DNA of 64,000 nucleotides. Source: Alkalidesulfovibrio alkalitolerans DSM 16529 (GTDB taxonomy: Bacteria > Desulfobacterota > Desulfovibrionia > Desulfovibrionales > Desulfovibrionaceae). Positions 36,175 through 45,070 of the stretch are shown piece by piece. Under the pieces are notes generated by a model. That model was not told where the DNA came from, did no database searches, and saw only the letters and a program-made list of their open reading frames with translations. The stretch lies in NCBI RefSeq assembly GCF_000422245.1, contig NZ_ATHI01000029.1, forward strand, positions 1 through 64,000, written 5' to 3'. A program made the translations under genes and the position numbers. How positions within the stretch are numbered: the first letter of the stretch is position 1; every line of letters starts with the position of its first letter.

Positions 36175-37570
36175 CAATCCCTCGTCCGCGCCCTGCCCTT
36201 CGCTCTTTGGACCGCTCACACCGGAGGCGGCCGGGCATCTGGCCGAATACGGGCGCATGCTCAAGCAGGTCATGCCGCTCACCCCGCGCCACGCCCGGAC
36301 GCTGCACTACGAGGTGCGCGACCTTTCCGCCAGCCTGACCGAGGAGCGCGGCGAGGCCTTCGCCCCGGACTACATGACGCGGCCAGGCCCCCTGGCAGCC
36401 TACCTGCACTATTTCCACCCCTGGAACCTGGTGCGCCTGACCCGGCTCTTCGCCAGCCTGCCGCTCGCCCTGCCCGACGACGCCCTGGTGGTGGACCTGG
36501 GGGCCGGGCCGCTGACGGTATTGCAGGCCCTGTGGCTGGCGCGGCCCGAGCTTCGCCGCCAGAAACTTCGCTTCGTCTGCCTGGATCGCGCGGGCAAATC
36601 CTTGCGCCTGGGACGCGACCTCTTCCGCCTGCTCGACCCAAAGAGTCCGTGGGACATCCGACTCGAAGCCGAACACCTGTTCAAGCTGCCGCGCGCGCGG
36701 GCCGACCTGATCACGGCTGCCAACGTTTTGAACGAACTTTCCGGAGGTCCGGGCTCGCGGCGCGAGCCTGATCTTGCCGGACTTGCCGGACGTCTGGCCT
36801 CGCATCTCGCGGCCGACGGCTCGCTTCTGCTCGTGGAGCCGGGAACCCGGCTGGCCGCGCGCCGGTTGATCGAACTGCGCGAAACCCTGATCGAGGACGA
36901 GGGCTTCGTCATGGCCTCGCCCTGCCCGCACCAGACGCAATGCCCCATGCCGGGCACGGGCCGGAAGGCGTGGTGCCACTTCGGCTTCGACAGCCAGGGC
37001 GCGCCCGCCTGGCTCACGCACCTGAGCGAAGCCGCGCGGCTTCCCAAGTCGCGGCTGCATGTCTCGTTCGTCCTGGCCGGGCGTACGCTGCCCCGGCCCG
37101 ACGAAACGCAGGCTCGCGTGGTCTCCGAGGCCTTCCCCCTGCCCGGCGGCGAGCGCGGACAGTACGCCTGTTCCGTGCGGGGACTGACCCTGCTCATGGG
37201 CTGGATGCGCCAGTCCGGTGAACTGGTGAGGCCGGTGTGGCCGGAAGCGGACGTGGTGGACAAGGTCTCCGGGGCGCTTCGCGTGCCCATGCCCGGCCCG
37301 GACGGCAAGCCGCATCGCGGTCCGCAGGCACGGCACACGAAGGACGCCGGGGCGAACCGCACGACTTTTGGCAAGGCCCCGGGCGAGAAAAAGCCGCGCG
37401 AAGAGCGGCAGCCGCGCGACGAAGCAACGGCCCATGGCGCAAAAGGGCAGGACCGTCCCGCGCGGCCGGGAGCCATGAAAGGAACGTCCAAGGCCCCGGC
37501 CAAGCGCGAACCGGGCGGTAAGGCTAAAGCGAAAGCTCCAGGCCCACGGGGCAGTGGTCGGAGCCGTTGA
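36164..37570 (+). CDS. Rsm22-family ribosomal small-subunit methyltransferase-like protein
   Basis: 468-aa protein with a SAM-binding fold (VVDLGAGPLTVLQALWLARP at about 110) and the Rsm22-family cysteine cluster CPHQTQCPMPG...AWCHF, a probable iron-sulfur or zinc site. The Rsm22 family is associated with ribosomal small-subunit assembly. The last 85 residues are Lys/Arg/Pro/Gly-rich and disordered, possibly RNA-binding, and run 47 bp into the 3' end of the convergent xth gene. It overlaps the stop of the ASKHA gene by 11 bp. Confidence 0.75.
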   Translation: MFPDNPSSAPCPSLFGPLTPEAAGHLAEYGRMLKQVMPLTPRHARTLHYEVRDLSASLTEERGEAFAPDYMTRPGPLAAYLHYFHPWNLVRLTRLFASLPLALPDDALVVDLGAGPLTVLQALWLARPELRRQKLRFVCLDRAGKSLRLGRDLFRLLDPKSPWDIRLEAEHLFKLPRARADLITAANVLNELSGGPGSRREPDLAGLAGRLASHLAADGSLLLVEPGTRLAARRLIELRETLIEDEGFVMASPCPHQTQCPMPGTGRKAWCHFGFDSQGAPAWLTHLSEAARLPKSRLHVSFVLAGRTLPRPDETQARVVSEAFPLPGGERGQYACSVRGLTLLMGWMRQSGELVRPVWPEADVVDKVSGALRVPMPGPDGKPHRGPQARHTKDAGANRTTFGKAPGEKKPREERQPRDEATAHGAKGQDRPARPGAMKGTSKAPAKREPGGKAKAKAPGPRGSGRSR

Positions 37571-38288
37571 CATCGGGCTCGATCCAGGCCCGCTTCACGG
37601 CGTCCTTCAATTCCTCGCAGACGAAGAAATAGTCGATGCGCCAGCCCAGGTTCCTGGGTCTGGCCCGCGTGCGATAGTCCCACCACGTATAATGCCCGCC
37701 GCTCTGTTCGAAGAGCCGGAAGCTGTCCACGTATCCGGCGTCCACGAACCGATCCACCCAGGCCCGCTCCTCGGGCAGAAATCCGGAAGACTTGGCGTTG
37801 CCCACGGGATCGTGCAAATCGATCTCGCGGTGCGCAGTGTTCACGTCGCCGCAAAAGACCACGGGCTTGTCGCGGCGCAGTTCCTGGCAGTAGTCGAGAA
37901 ACGCCTGGTAATAACCGAGTTTGTAGGCCAATCGCGCGGGCCCCTGGCCGGAATTGGGGAAATAGCAGTTCAGCAGGTGGAATTTCTCGAACTCCACGTG
38001 CACGAGCCTGCCCTCCCCCTGCCAAGCCGAGTCCGGCAATTCGAGACGATGGTCAAGGGGTGCTTGACGACAGAAGCATGCGGTTCCAGAGTAGCCCTTC
38101 TTCACCGTGGAGGCGCTCCAGATGCCCATGTACCCGTCGGGATTGATGTCCGAGGGGGAAAGCTGCTCCGGCGACGCCTTGGTCTCTTGCAAACAAACGA
38201 CATCCGCTCCACGCTCGCGAAACCAGTCCCAAAAACCTTTCTGCACCACGGCCCGAAAGCCGTTCACGTTCCAGGAATAGAGAATCAT
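37524..38288 (-). CDS. xth: Exodeoxyribonuclease III
   Basis: AP endonuclease and 3'-5' exonuclease for base-excision repair (254 aa). The motifs ILYSWNVNGFRA, LQETKASPEQL, GDVNTAHREIDLHDP, WRIDYFF and GSDHCPVGLEL supply the catalytic Asn, Glu, Asp and His. The ATG at 38288 is preferred; a TTG nine bases earlier is possible. It converges on the Rsm22 gene with a 47-bp overlap and is 17 bp from the broken mrr gene. Confidence 0.94.
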   Translation of the reverse strand: MILYSWNVNGFRAVVQKGFWDWFRERGADVVCLQETKASPEQLSPSDINPDGYMGIWSASTVKKGYSGTACFCRQAPLDHRLELPDSAWQGEGRLVHVEFEKFHLLNCYFPNSGQGPARLAYKLGYYQAFLDYCQELRRDKPVVFCGDVNTAHREIDLHDPVGNAKSSGFLPEERAWVDRFVDAGYVDSFRLFEQSGGHYTWWDYRTRARPRNLGWRIDYFFVCEELKDAVKRAWIEPDVNGSDHCPVGLELSL

Positions 38289-38305
38289 CAGGCACAATCC
38301 CGTGG

Positions 38306-39216
38306 CTAGATATTATCTTCAATGAAATAACCGAGGTCGATTCTCTTGATCACATATGAATCTTCGACAGCAACACCGACGCCATACTCAATCATGTATT
38401 CTGCAAGCTTTTGCCCATCAATCAAAACTATTTTCGCTTCTACCGAGTTTGCAAAAGATACTGCTTCTTTTGTAAAAGAAGATGTTGTTATAAAAACACC
38501 TTTCTTAGCTTTTTTGCCCAAAAGAGCACCTGCAAATTTTTGAATCTCAGGCCGAGAAACAGAAGATTCCCATTTCTTCGCCTGCACATAAACAACATCA
38601 AGACCAAGTCTATCTTCCTTGATTATGCCATCAACTCCTTCGTCATTTGCATATGACGTGACGAGTCCAGCTTCCTTCTTTGATCCACCATATCCCATCG
38701 CAATCAATAGATCGACGACAAGTTTTTCAAAAAACATTGGCGAGCATTTCTTTATCGTATCAATGATACTCGCGACAAGCTCATTCCGTATACTCAGAAA
38801 TCCTTCCTCAATGAGTTCAAGGGGGGTCTTCTCGCTTTGCCCCTCACACGAAGATTGCATATCTCCATTCTTCCCACCCTTTTGAACTCAACAAATTCAT
38901 CAAATCTACAAAGATATTTGTTCGTCAATCTTTGTACATTCTCTGCCAGAACTTCTTTTCCCCGCTTCGTGATTACATAGTTTCCCCGCGCAGGAGACTC
39001 CAATATCCTCGCTTGCTTGAGAAATGCTTTTGCCCACGCAACACGATTCTTGAAGATAGGTTGCCTTCCACTTGGAAGCAACACTCGGAGATCATCCTCG
39101 GAAAGAGAAAAGTGTTTGGCCATCTCAGCATATATCTCAGCGTTGGAACGAATTTCTCCATCACCAAGGTACCGAAGAAGCGGCAATGTTATGTCTTGAA
39201 CACCTGGGAATGCCAT
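38306..39216 (-). pseudogene. mrr: Mrr-type methyl-dependent restriction enzyme, broken by a frameshift
   Basis: The 5' part (39216-38794) codes for the Mrr N-terminal winged-helix domain (GVQDITLPLLRYLGDGEI, RQPIFKNRVAWAKAFLKQA). The 3' part (38860-38306, in another frame) carries the catalytic domain (LVVDLLIAMGYGGS, DEGVDGIIKEDRLGLDVVYV, QAKKWES with the D-QAK signature, KKGVFITTSSFTKEAVSFA). The two halves are collinear with intact Mrr of about 300 aa, so one base was lost or gained near 38870-38895, close to short A and G runs. AAGGAGG precedes the start. The gene is AT-rich, unlike its neighbours, which suggests transfer. A sequencing error is the alternative. Confidence 0.82.
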
Positions 39217-39243
39217 ACGCCCTCCTTTCACGGTATACATCGA

Positions 39244-39921
39244 CTACACATGGCGTAATTTTATTGCTATCTTATCATTTCGGACTGTTATCAGCGCGTA
39301 GCCGCCCTGGCCGAGCATGCCCGGATTGACGATCCGGGTGTCGCCGAGCGTATCCTCGCAGGCCGATTCGTGGATATGGCCAGTCAGGCAGACCGGCGGC
39401 CGCCGCCTGAGCAGAAACCCGCGCACCGCCACGCTGCCCACGTGCGTCCCTTTGCCGATCACATCGGCCTTGGTGCCGTGAGGCGGCGTGTGGCAGACCA
39501 CGATCAGCCGTGAGGGATCGCCCACCTTGACCCACGTCTCCTCAAGCCACTCGCCGAGCACCTCGTCCGGCATCTCCGAGGGCGTGCCAAAAGGCGTGGG
39601 TGAGGACCAGCCGACGCCCATCATCCACACGCCGCCAGGCAGTTCCACGGCCTTCCGGTGGATGTTTGCACCGACCTCGTCAAGCCACGCTTCGGCGGCC
39701 TTTTTATCCATGTTGCCGATCTGGGCGTAGACGCGGTCATTCAAGGCGCGCGCCGCACCAATGATCGCCTCGGCCTCGGCCTTGCCGCCGTGGTTGGAAA
39801 GATCGCCGGAAATGATGACGCCCGCGGCCGTCCGTATCTCGGGGATGCGGGCCATGTTCTCCAGACGACCGTGCACGTCGCCGAATCCAACGTATATCTG
39901 CTCGTCCATCGTCCTCTCCAT
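39244..39921 (-). CDS. Calcineurin-like metallophosphoesterase
   Basis: 225-aa enzyme with the full binuclear metal signature: GDVHGR, GDLSNHGG, GNMD, CHTPPHG and TGHIHES. Substrate class (nucleotides or phosphoesters) cannot be told. Starts at 39921 (MERTMDEQ) or 39909 (MDEQ) are both possible. It lies between the AT-rich mrr remnant and the divergent 5-formyl-THF cyclo-ligase. Confidence 0.85.
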   Translation of the reverse strand: MERTMDEQIYVGFGDVHGRLENMARIPEIRTAAGVIISGDLSNHGGKAEAEAIIGAARALNDRVYAQIGNMDKKAAEAWLDEVGANIHRKAVELPGGVWMMGVGWSSPTPFGTPSEMPDEVLGEWLEETWVKVGDPSRLIVVCHTPPHGTKADVIGKGTHVGSVAVRGFLLRRRPPVCLTGHIHESACEDTLGDTRIVNPGMLGQGGYALITVRNDKIAIKLRHV

Positions 39922-39993
39922 GCGCAAAGGCCCTCGTTCACACGGCAGGCCCTTGGTTTTCCCTTCGGACCCTGATAACGTATACCGGTTGCC

Positions 39994-40584
39994 ATGAAAA
40001 CCTTCGCCATGGACCATAAGCAGGCCGTACGGGCCGCCATGCTCGCCAGACGCTCGTCGCAACCGGATGCAGAGCGAATGGCGCTTTCCCGGCGCATCCA
40101 GAAGCGAATCCTGGCCCTGCCCTCCGTCGCGCAGGCGCGTGAGGTGCTTCTTTACGCCCCGGTGCGCGGCGAGGTGGACACGGACATGCTCCGCGACGCG
40201 CTGTGGAAACGTGGGGTGCGAGTACTCCTGCCCCGTTGTCGCCCACACGAGGCAGGCTGCCTGGACCTGCACCGCGTAACCTGCGTAGGCGAGCTCGGGT
40301 CGGGGAAATACGGCATCCCGGAGCCGGACCCGGCAGTGTGCGAACTGATCGAGGCAGCCCAGCCAGATGTCGCCATCGTGCCCGGGGTGGCCTTTGACCG
40401 CACAGGCGCGCGGCTTGGCATGGGCGGCGGATTCTACGACCGGCTTTTGGCCCGGATGCCCGAGACAGCGGCAATAGCTCCGGCGTTCGGATTTCAGCTT
40501 CTCGACGAGGTGCCGAGCGACACCTGGGACAGGCGCATGCATTTCATCGTCACTGAATCGGAAACAATAGAGGTAGCCTCATGA
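39994..40584 (+). CDS. 5-formyltetrahydrofolate cyclo-ligase
   Basis: Converts 5-formyl-THF to 5,10-methenyl-THF with ATP, keeping the folate pool active (196 aa). The C-terminal signature PGVAFDRTGARLGMGGGFYD is complete, and Arg/Lys-rich N-terminal HKQAVRAAMLARR fits the family. It overlaps pgeF by four bases (ATGA), so both are co-translated. Confidence 0.92.
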   Translation: MKTFAMDHKQAVRAAMLARRSSQPDAERMALSRRIQKRILALPSVAQAREVLLYAPVRGEVDTDMLRDALWKRGVRVLLPRCRPHEAGCLDLHRVTCVGELGSGKYGIPEPDPAVCELIEAAQPDVAIVPGVAFDRTGARLGMGGGFYDRLLARMPETAAIAPAFGFQLLDEVPSDTWDRRMHFIVTESETIEVAS

Positions 40585-41339
40585 AGAACATCCCCACTCC
40601 CTTCGCCATCCCCTTCGCCTTCCCCGGCATCGAAAACGTACGCTGCGCCTTCGGCACCCGTTTCGGCGGCTATTCGTCCAGTCCCTTCGACCTGGCGAAC
40701 ATTTCCATGGAAGTCGGTGATGACCCGGCCAAGGTCGTGGCCAACCGCCAAGCCATGCAACGCGAGCTGGGCTTCGCCCACTGGCAGGAGCTCAGGCAGG
40801 TGCACGGCGTAGGCATGGTCTTCGACCCCGAGCCCGGCGACATCGCGAAAGGCCCCATCATCGAGGGCGATGGCCTAGCCTCCGCCATGCCCGGACAGGC
40901 GCTGGTCATCAAGTCGGCCGACTGCCAACCCATCTTGCTCGCCCACCGCTCGGGCAAATACGTGGCCGCGCTGCACGTGGGCTGGCGGGGCAACGTGCAA
41001 GGCTTCCCCTTGCTCGGCACAAAGGCCTTTTGCGAACGTTATTCCCTGGACCCGGCCGACGTCCTGGCCGTGCGAGGCCCCTCGCTCGGGCCGTCGGCCA
41101 GCGAATTCAGCGACTTCGAGCGGGAATTCGGCCCCGACTTCAAAGACCACTATGACCCGGCCACGAAAACCGTGAACCTGTGGTTGCTCACACGCCATCA
41201 GTTGCGCGAGGCGGGACTCAAACCCGGCAACATCTTCCAGATCGACTTGTGCACCAACTCCCTGGCCGATACGTTCTTCTCCTACCGCCGCCGGGAAAAG
41301 ACGGGCCGCCAGGCCAGCCTGATATGGATCAGGGGCTAG
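40581..41339 (+). CDS. pgeF: Laccase-domain (YfiH/PgeF-type) protein
   Basis: 252-aa member of the Cu/Zn multicopper polyphenol-oxidase-like family, now regarded as peptidoglycan-editing or purine-nucleoside phosphorylase enzymes. RFGGYSSSPFDLANISM, RQVHGVGMVFD, KSADCQPILL and HVGWRGNVQGFPL provide the metal-binding His and Cys. The C-terminus keeps RGPSLGPSASEF. It is coupled to the cyclo-ligase by a four-base overlap and ends before a bidirectional terminator. Confidence 0.88.
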   Translation: MKNIPTPFAIPFAFPGIENVRCAFGTRFGGYSSSPFDLANISMEVGDDPAKVVANRQAMQRELGFAHWQELRQVHGVGMVFDPEPGDIAKGPIIEGDGLASAMPGQALVIKSADCQPILLAHRSGKYVAALHVGWRGNVQGFPLLGTKAFCERYSLDPADVLAVRGPSLGPSASEFSDFEREFGPDFKDHYDPATKTVNLWLLTRHQLREAGLKPGNIFQIDLCTNSLADTFFSYRRREKTGRQASLIWIRG

Positions 41340-41388
41340 CTGTCGAAAAGACCCTGCCTGCCGCATTGCCGGAAGGAAGCAAAAGAAA

Positions 41389-41427
41389 AGGCCGGGCGCG
41401 AAACATCGCGTCCGGCCTCGCTTTTTG
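41389..41427. terminator. Bidirectional terminator between pgeF and the ABC transporter
   Basis: AGGCCGGGCGCGA-AACA-TCGCGTCCGGCCT stem, with CGCTTTTT on one side and AAAAGAAAA on the other. It ends the convergent operons. Confidence 0.85.
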
Positions 41428-41438
41428 CAAACGGTCTG

Positions 41439-42134
41439 CTACCTGTCACGCGCCTGATAGCGCGACATGTGCTTCTCCAGACGGCGCGACGTAGCCGTGA
41501 GCACATAGCAGATGATGAAATAGAGCACGAGGATGGTGAAATAGATCTCCGTAGGCGCGGTCAGCACGCGGTTGCTGATCTGATCCGCCGCGCGCGTCAG
41601 TTCGAGCACACCGATGATCGAAGCCAGGGACGTGTCCTTGGTCAGGGAGACGAACTGGTTGACGAAGGAAGGGATCATGTTGCGGAGGGCCTGGGGCAAA
41701 ATCACGTAGCGCATGGCCTGCACGTGCGACAAACCCGACGAGCGCGCCGCCTCCATCTGCCCTCTGGGCAGGGCGAGCACGCCCGCTCGCACGATCTCGG
41801 CCACATACGCCCCGGTAAAAACGATGAAGGCAATGAGCGCGCTCGTCGTCTCGGGCAGAACGTGGCCAAAGGCAACCGGGCCCAGGAAGTAGAACCAGAA
41901 AATCAAGAGCAGCAGGGGAACGCCGCGGATGATTTCGATGTAGACGATGGAGGGCAGGCGCACCCACCAGCGCGTGGAGAGACGGCCAAGGCCCATGACC
42001 AAGCCGATCCAGAAGGCCCCGAAGATGCCGCCCGCGGCGAGCACGATGGACAGGGCCAGACCGCCAAGGGGACCGTCGGGATAGGCGCCCCAGAGCAGGT
42101 ACGGGAAGTTGGCGATGACGACGTCGAAGTTCAC
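41439..42134 (-). CDS. Polar amino-acid ABC transporter permease
   Basis: 231-aa inner-membrane permease of the HisM/GlnP family with about five hydrophobic helices. The ATPase-docking EAA loop is visible as MEAARSSGLSHVQAMRYVIL. YIEIIRGVPLLLLIFWFYF is typical of the first helices. It forms a heterodimer with the permease encoded 10 bp upstream and is last in the gene set ATPase-binding protein-permease-permease. Confidence 0.92.
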   Translation of the reverse strand: MNFDVVIANFPYLLWGAYPDGPLGGLALSIVLAAGGIFGAFWIGLVMGLGRLSTRWWVRLPSIVYIEIIRGVPLLLLIFWFYFLGPVAFGHVLPETTSALIAFIVFTGAYVAEIVRAGVLALPRGQMEAARSSGLSHVQAMRYVILPQALRNMIPSFVNQFVSLTKDTSLASIIGVLELTRAADQISNRVLTAPTEIYFTILVLYFIICYVLTATSRRLEKHMSRYQARDR

Positions 42135-42144
42135 GCTCAGCCCC

Positions 42145-42846
42145 CTAGTACCTTATCTGCCTGAGGAAAAGGCGGTTGTACTGGGTGATGACGAAGGACA
42201 CGATGAGCGAGATCGTCAGGTAGATCAGCGTGGCCACCGTGAATGCTTCGAAGCCCTTGAAGCTGTATGATTCGATCTGGCGCGCCATGTAGGTCAACTC
42301 CATGACGCCGATGGTCATGCACAGGGAGGAGTTCTTGATGAGGTTCAGGAACTGCGAGATGAGCGGCGGGATGATGATTCTGAAGGCCTGGGGCAAAATG
42401 ACGTAGCGCATGGCCTGGATGAAGGACAGGCCGCAGGCCCGCGAGGCCTCAAGCTGTGTCTTGGGAATGGAGAAGATGCCCGAGCGGATTTCCTCGGCGA
42501 TGAAGGCCGAGGTATAGACGGTGAGGGCGATGACACCGGCCGCGAACTCGAAATCGCGCTGGTACAGCCACTGGTTCACAGCATTTGGCAAAATGGCGTA
42601 GGATCCGAAATACCAGAAGAATATCTGCACCAGCAGCGGCGTGTTGCGGAAAAACTCCGTGTAGGCGAGCGCGAACCATTCGAGGGGTTTGAGCCCCGTG
42701 AGGCGCATGACCGCGATCAGGGTACCCAAAAGCATCGAAAACACGATGGATACGGCGGAGATGTGCAGCGTCATGATCACGCCGTCCACGATCCAGCCGC
42801 CGTACTCGCCGGTCAGGGCGATGCTCCAGTCGAAATTGTAGGCCAC
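42145..42846 (-). CDS. Polar amino-acid ABC transporter permease
   Basis: 233-aa permease paralogous to the downstream one, with EAA loop LEASRACGLSFIQAMRYVIL and TEFFRNTPLLVQIFFWYFG. The Arg-Asn-Thr-Pro-Leu element is the usual mark of glutamate/glutamine/aspartate-type permeases. It lies 72 bp behind the binding-protein gene, separated by a hairpin that may lower its expression relative to the binding protein. Confidence 0.92.
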   Translation of the reverse strand: MAYNFDWSIALTGEYGGWIVDGVIMTLHISAVSIVFSMLLGTLIAVMRLTGLKPLEWFALAYTEFFRNTPLLVQIFFWYFGSYAILPNAVNQWLYQRDFEFAAGVIALTVYTSAFIAEEIRSGIFSIPKTQLEASRACGLSFIQAMRYVILPQAFRIIIPPLISQFLNLIKNSSLCMTIGVMELTYMARQIESYSFKGFEAFTVATLIYLTISLIVSFVITQYNRLFLRQIRY

Positions 42847-42879
42847 GTCGAATCCGTTGTGTCGGTAGGTTCAAACGAA

Positions 42880-42904
42880 GCGGGGCGCGTCAGACGCGCC
42901 CCGC
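42880..42904. other. Hairpin between binding-protein and permease genes
   Basis: GCGGGGCGCGT/ACGCGCCCCGC perfect inverted repeat with a 3-base loop and no long T-run. Similar hairpins between binding-protein and permease genes of ABC operons stabilise the upstream message. Confidence 0.6.
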
Positions 42905-42918
42905 CGAAGCTTGGGGCC

Positions 42919-43740
42919 TTAGAACGGCCAGACTTCCATTTCCCACTCAAGAGGCAGGTAGTACTTGGTGTCGGGGCCGAACCACTTGTCGTAGTTGGCC
43001 TTGTAGTCGCCGGACACCCACATCTCGGCCAGGGAGCGGTTCACGAAGTCGCGCAGCTTGGACTCGTTTTCCACCATGCCGATGCCGTAGGGCTCGGAGG
43101 AGAACGCCTCGCCCACGATGGCCCACTGGTCGGGGTTCTCGTCGCTGTTCTTGATGCCAAGCAGGATGGTGGAGTCGGTGGTCACGGCGGAAACCTTGCC
43201 CTGTTTCAGGGCCAGGAAGGCCTGCGGGTAGTTCTCGAAGGACAGCACCTGGGCCTGGGGCTGGGCTTCCTTGATGTTCTTCTCGGAGGTGGAGCCCTTG
43301 GCGGTGCCCACTTTCTTGCCCGCGAGGTCGGCCACGGAGTTGATGCCCTCACCCTTCTTCACGAGCAGCTTCTGGCCGTCCATGAAGTAGGTGATGGAAA
43401 AGTCGATGACGTCGTCGCGCTCGAACTTGTGGGTCATGGTGGCGATGACCAGATCAACGGAGCCCTGGGTGAGCATGGGAATGCGGGTGGCCGAGGTGAC
43501 CGGCTTGACTTCGGACTTCACGCCCATCTTGTCCGCGATGTAGGAGCAGATGTCGATTTCGAAACCGGCCAACTGCTTGGTCGTTTCGTCAACGAACCCG
43601 AAGGGGACCTGGGAATCCTTGACGCCGCAAACAAGCACGCCTTTCTGCTTGATCTGCTCCAGCTTGTTGGCCATGGCCGTGGAGCCAAGGGCCAGGACGC
43701 AGCACAGGGCCACGGCCAGGGTAAGGGTGATTCTGCGCAT
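42919..43740 (-). CDS. Periplasmic amino-acid-binding protein of ABC transporter
   Basis: 273-aa solute receptor with a Sec signal peptide (MRRITLTLAVALCCVLALGS, cut after AMA). Domain features include VLVCGVKDSQVPFGFVD, GFEIDICSYIADKMGV, the ligand segment DLVIATMTHKFERDDVIDFS and SYFMDGQKLLV-like YFMDGQKLLV. It most resembles receptors for glutamate, aspartate or glutamine, though specificity is only inferred. It lies 48 bp downstream of its ATPase gene. Confidence 0.92.
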   Translation of the reverse strand: MRRITLTLAVALCCVLALGSTAMANKLEQIKQKGVLVCGVKDSQVPFGFVDETTKQLAGFEIDICSYIADKMGVKSEVKPVTSATRIPMLTQGSVDLVIATMTHKFERDDVIDFSITYFMDGQKLLVKKGEGINSVADLAGKKVGTAKGSTSEKNIKEAQPQAQVLSFENYPQAFLALKQGKVSAVTTDSTILLGIKNSDENPDQWAIVGEAFSSEPYGIGMVENESKLRDFVNRSLAEMWVSGDYKANYDKWFGPDTKYYLPLEWEMEVWPF

Positions 43741-43788
43741 TGAACCGACCTCCTGCGGGTTGATTGTGATGCGGCCGACGGATGTCGG

Positions 43789-44517
<729 letters not shown>

Positions 44518-44611
44518 GGCGCTCCTTTACGCGGAGAATTGTCCAAGCCCGTGAAAGGGCCCGGAGTACGACAACGGCAAGCCCCCCGCCGTTTCCGAAA
44601 TGAGCCGAACG

Positions 44612-44639
44612 GTTGTATCTTTTGTGCCGGAATTGTCAA
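44612..44639 (-). promoter_or_regulatory. Sigma-70 promoter of the amino-acid transporter operon
   Basis: On the minus strand: TTGACA (44639-44634), 16-base spacer, TACAAC (44617-44612). The start codon follows about 95 bases later. The divergent kor genes begin about 150 bp to the right. Confidence 0.6.
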
Positions 44640-44787
44640 GCTCGCGTCATGGCGGCGTCGGCCGCCGCACAATTGCCATTTTCCCTGGGTTGAGGTAAGG
44701 CGCATGGACGCGCGATCATATTTTCAGGGCGAACACCGTGCGGGCCACAGGCCCGTTCGCCAACAATTCAGCGCCGGAAGGCGGAAA

Positions 44788-45060
44788 ATGTCGAAAAAAA
44801 CAAAAGGCCAGACGGAAATCACCATCTATCCCGACTGGTGCAAGGGCTGCGGCATCTGCGTGGCCTTCTGCCCCGCCAAGGTACTGGTCCTGACCAAGGA
44901 CGGCAAGGCCAGGGCGGCCAGACCCGGCGAGTGCATCAACTGCGGATTCTGCGAACGTCACTGCCCCGACTTTGCAATTGTCGTCCGGGGCAAAGGACGC
45001 CGCAGGAAGTCTCCGGAATGTTTCGAGAACGGTCTGGAAACAGAAGCCGGCAAGGAGTAG
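44788..45060 (+). CDS. korD: 2-oxoacid:ferredoxin oxidoreductase delta (ferredoxin-like) subunit
   Basis: 90-aa electron-transfer subunit with two [4Fe-4S] motifs, CKGCGICVAFCP and CINCGFCERHCP. The C-terminal tail is basic (RGKGRRRKSPE). It shuttles electrons from the thiamine centre to free ferredoxin. The ATG at 44788 follows GGAAGGCGG. It is first in korDABC, 10 bp before the alpha gene. Confidence 0.92.
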   Translation: MSKKTKGQTEITIYPDWCKGCGICVAFCPAKVLVLTKDGKARAARPGECINCGFCERHCPDFAIVVRGKGRRRKSPECFENGLETEAGKE

Positions 45061-45070
45061 AGGGAGCCCG

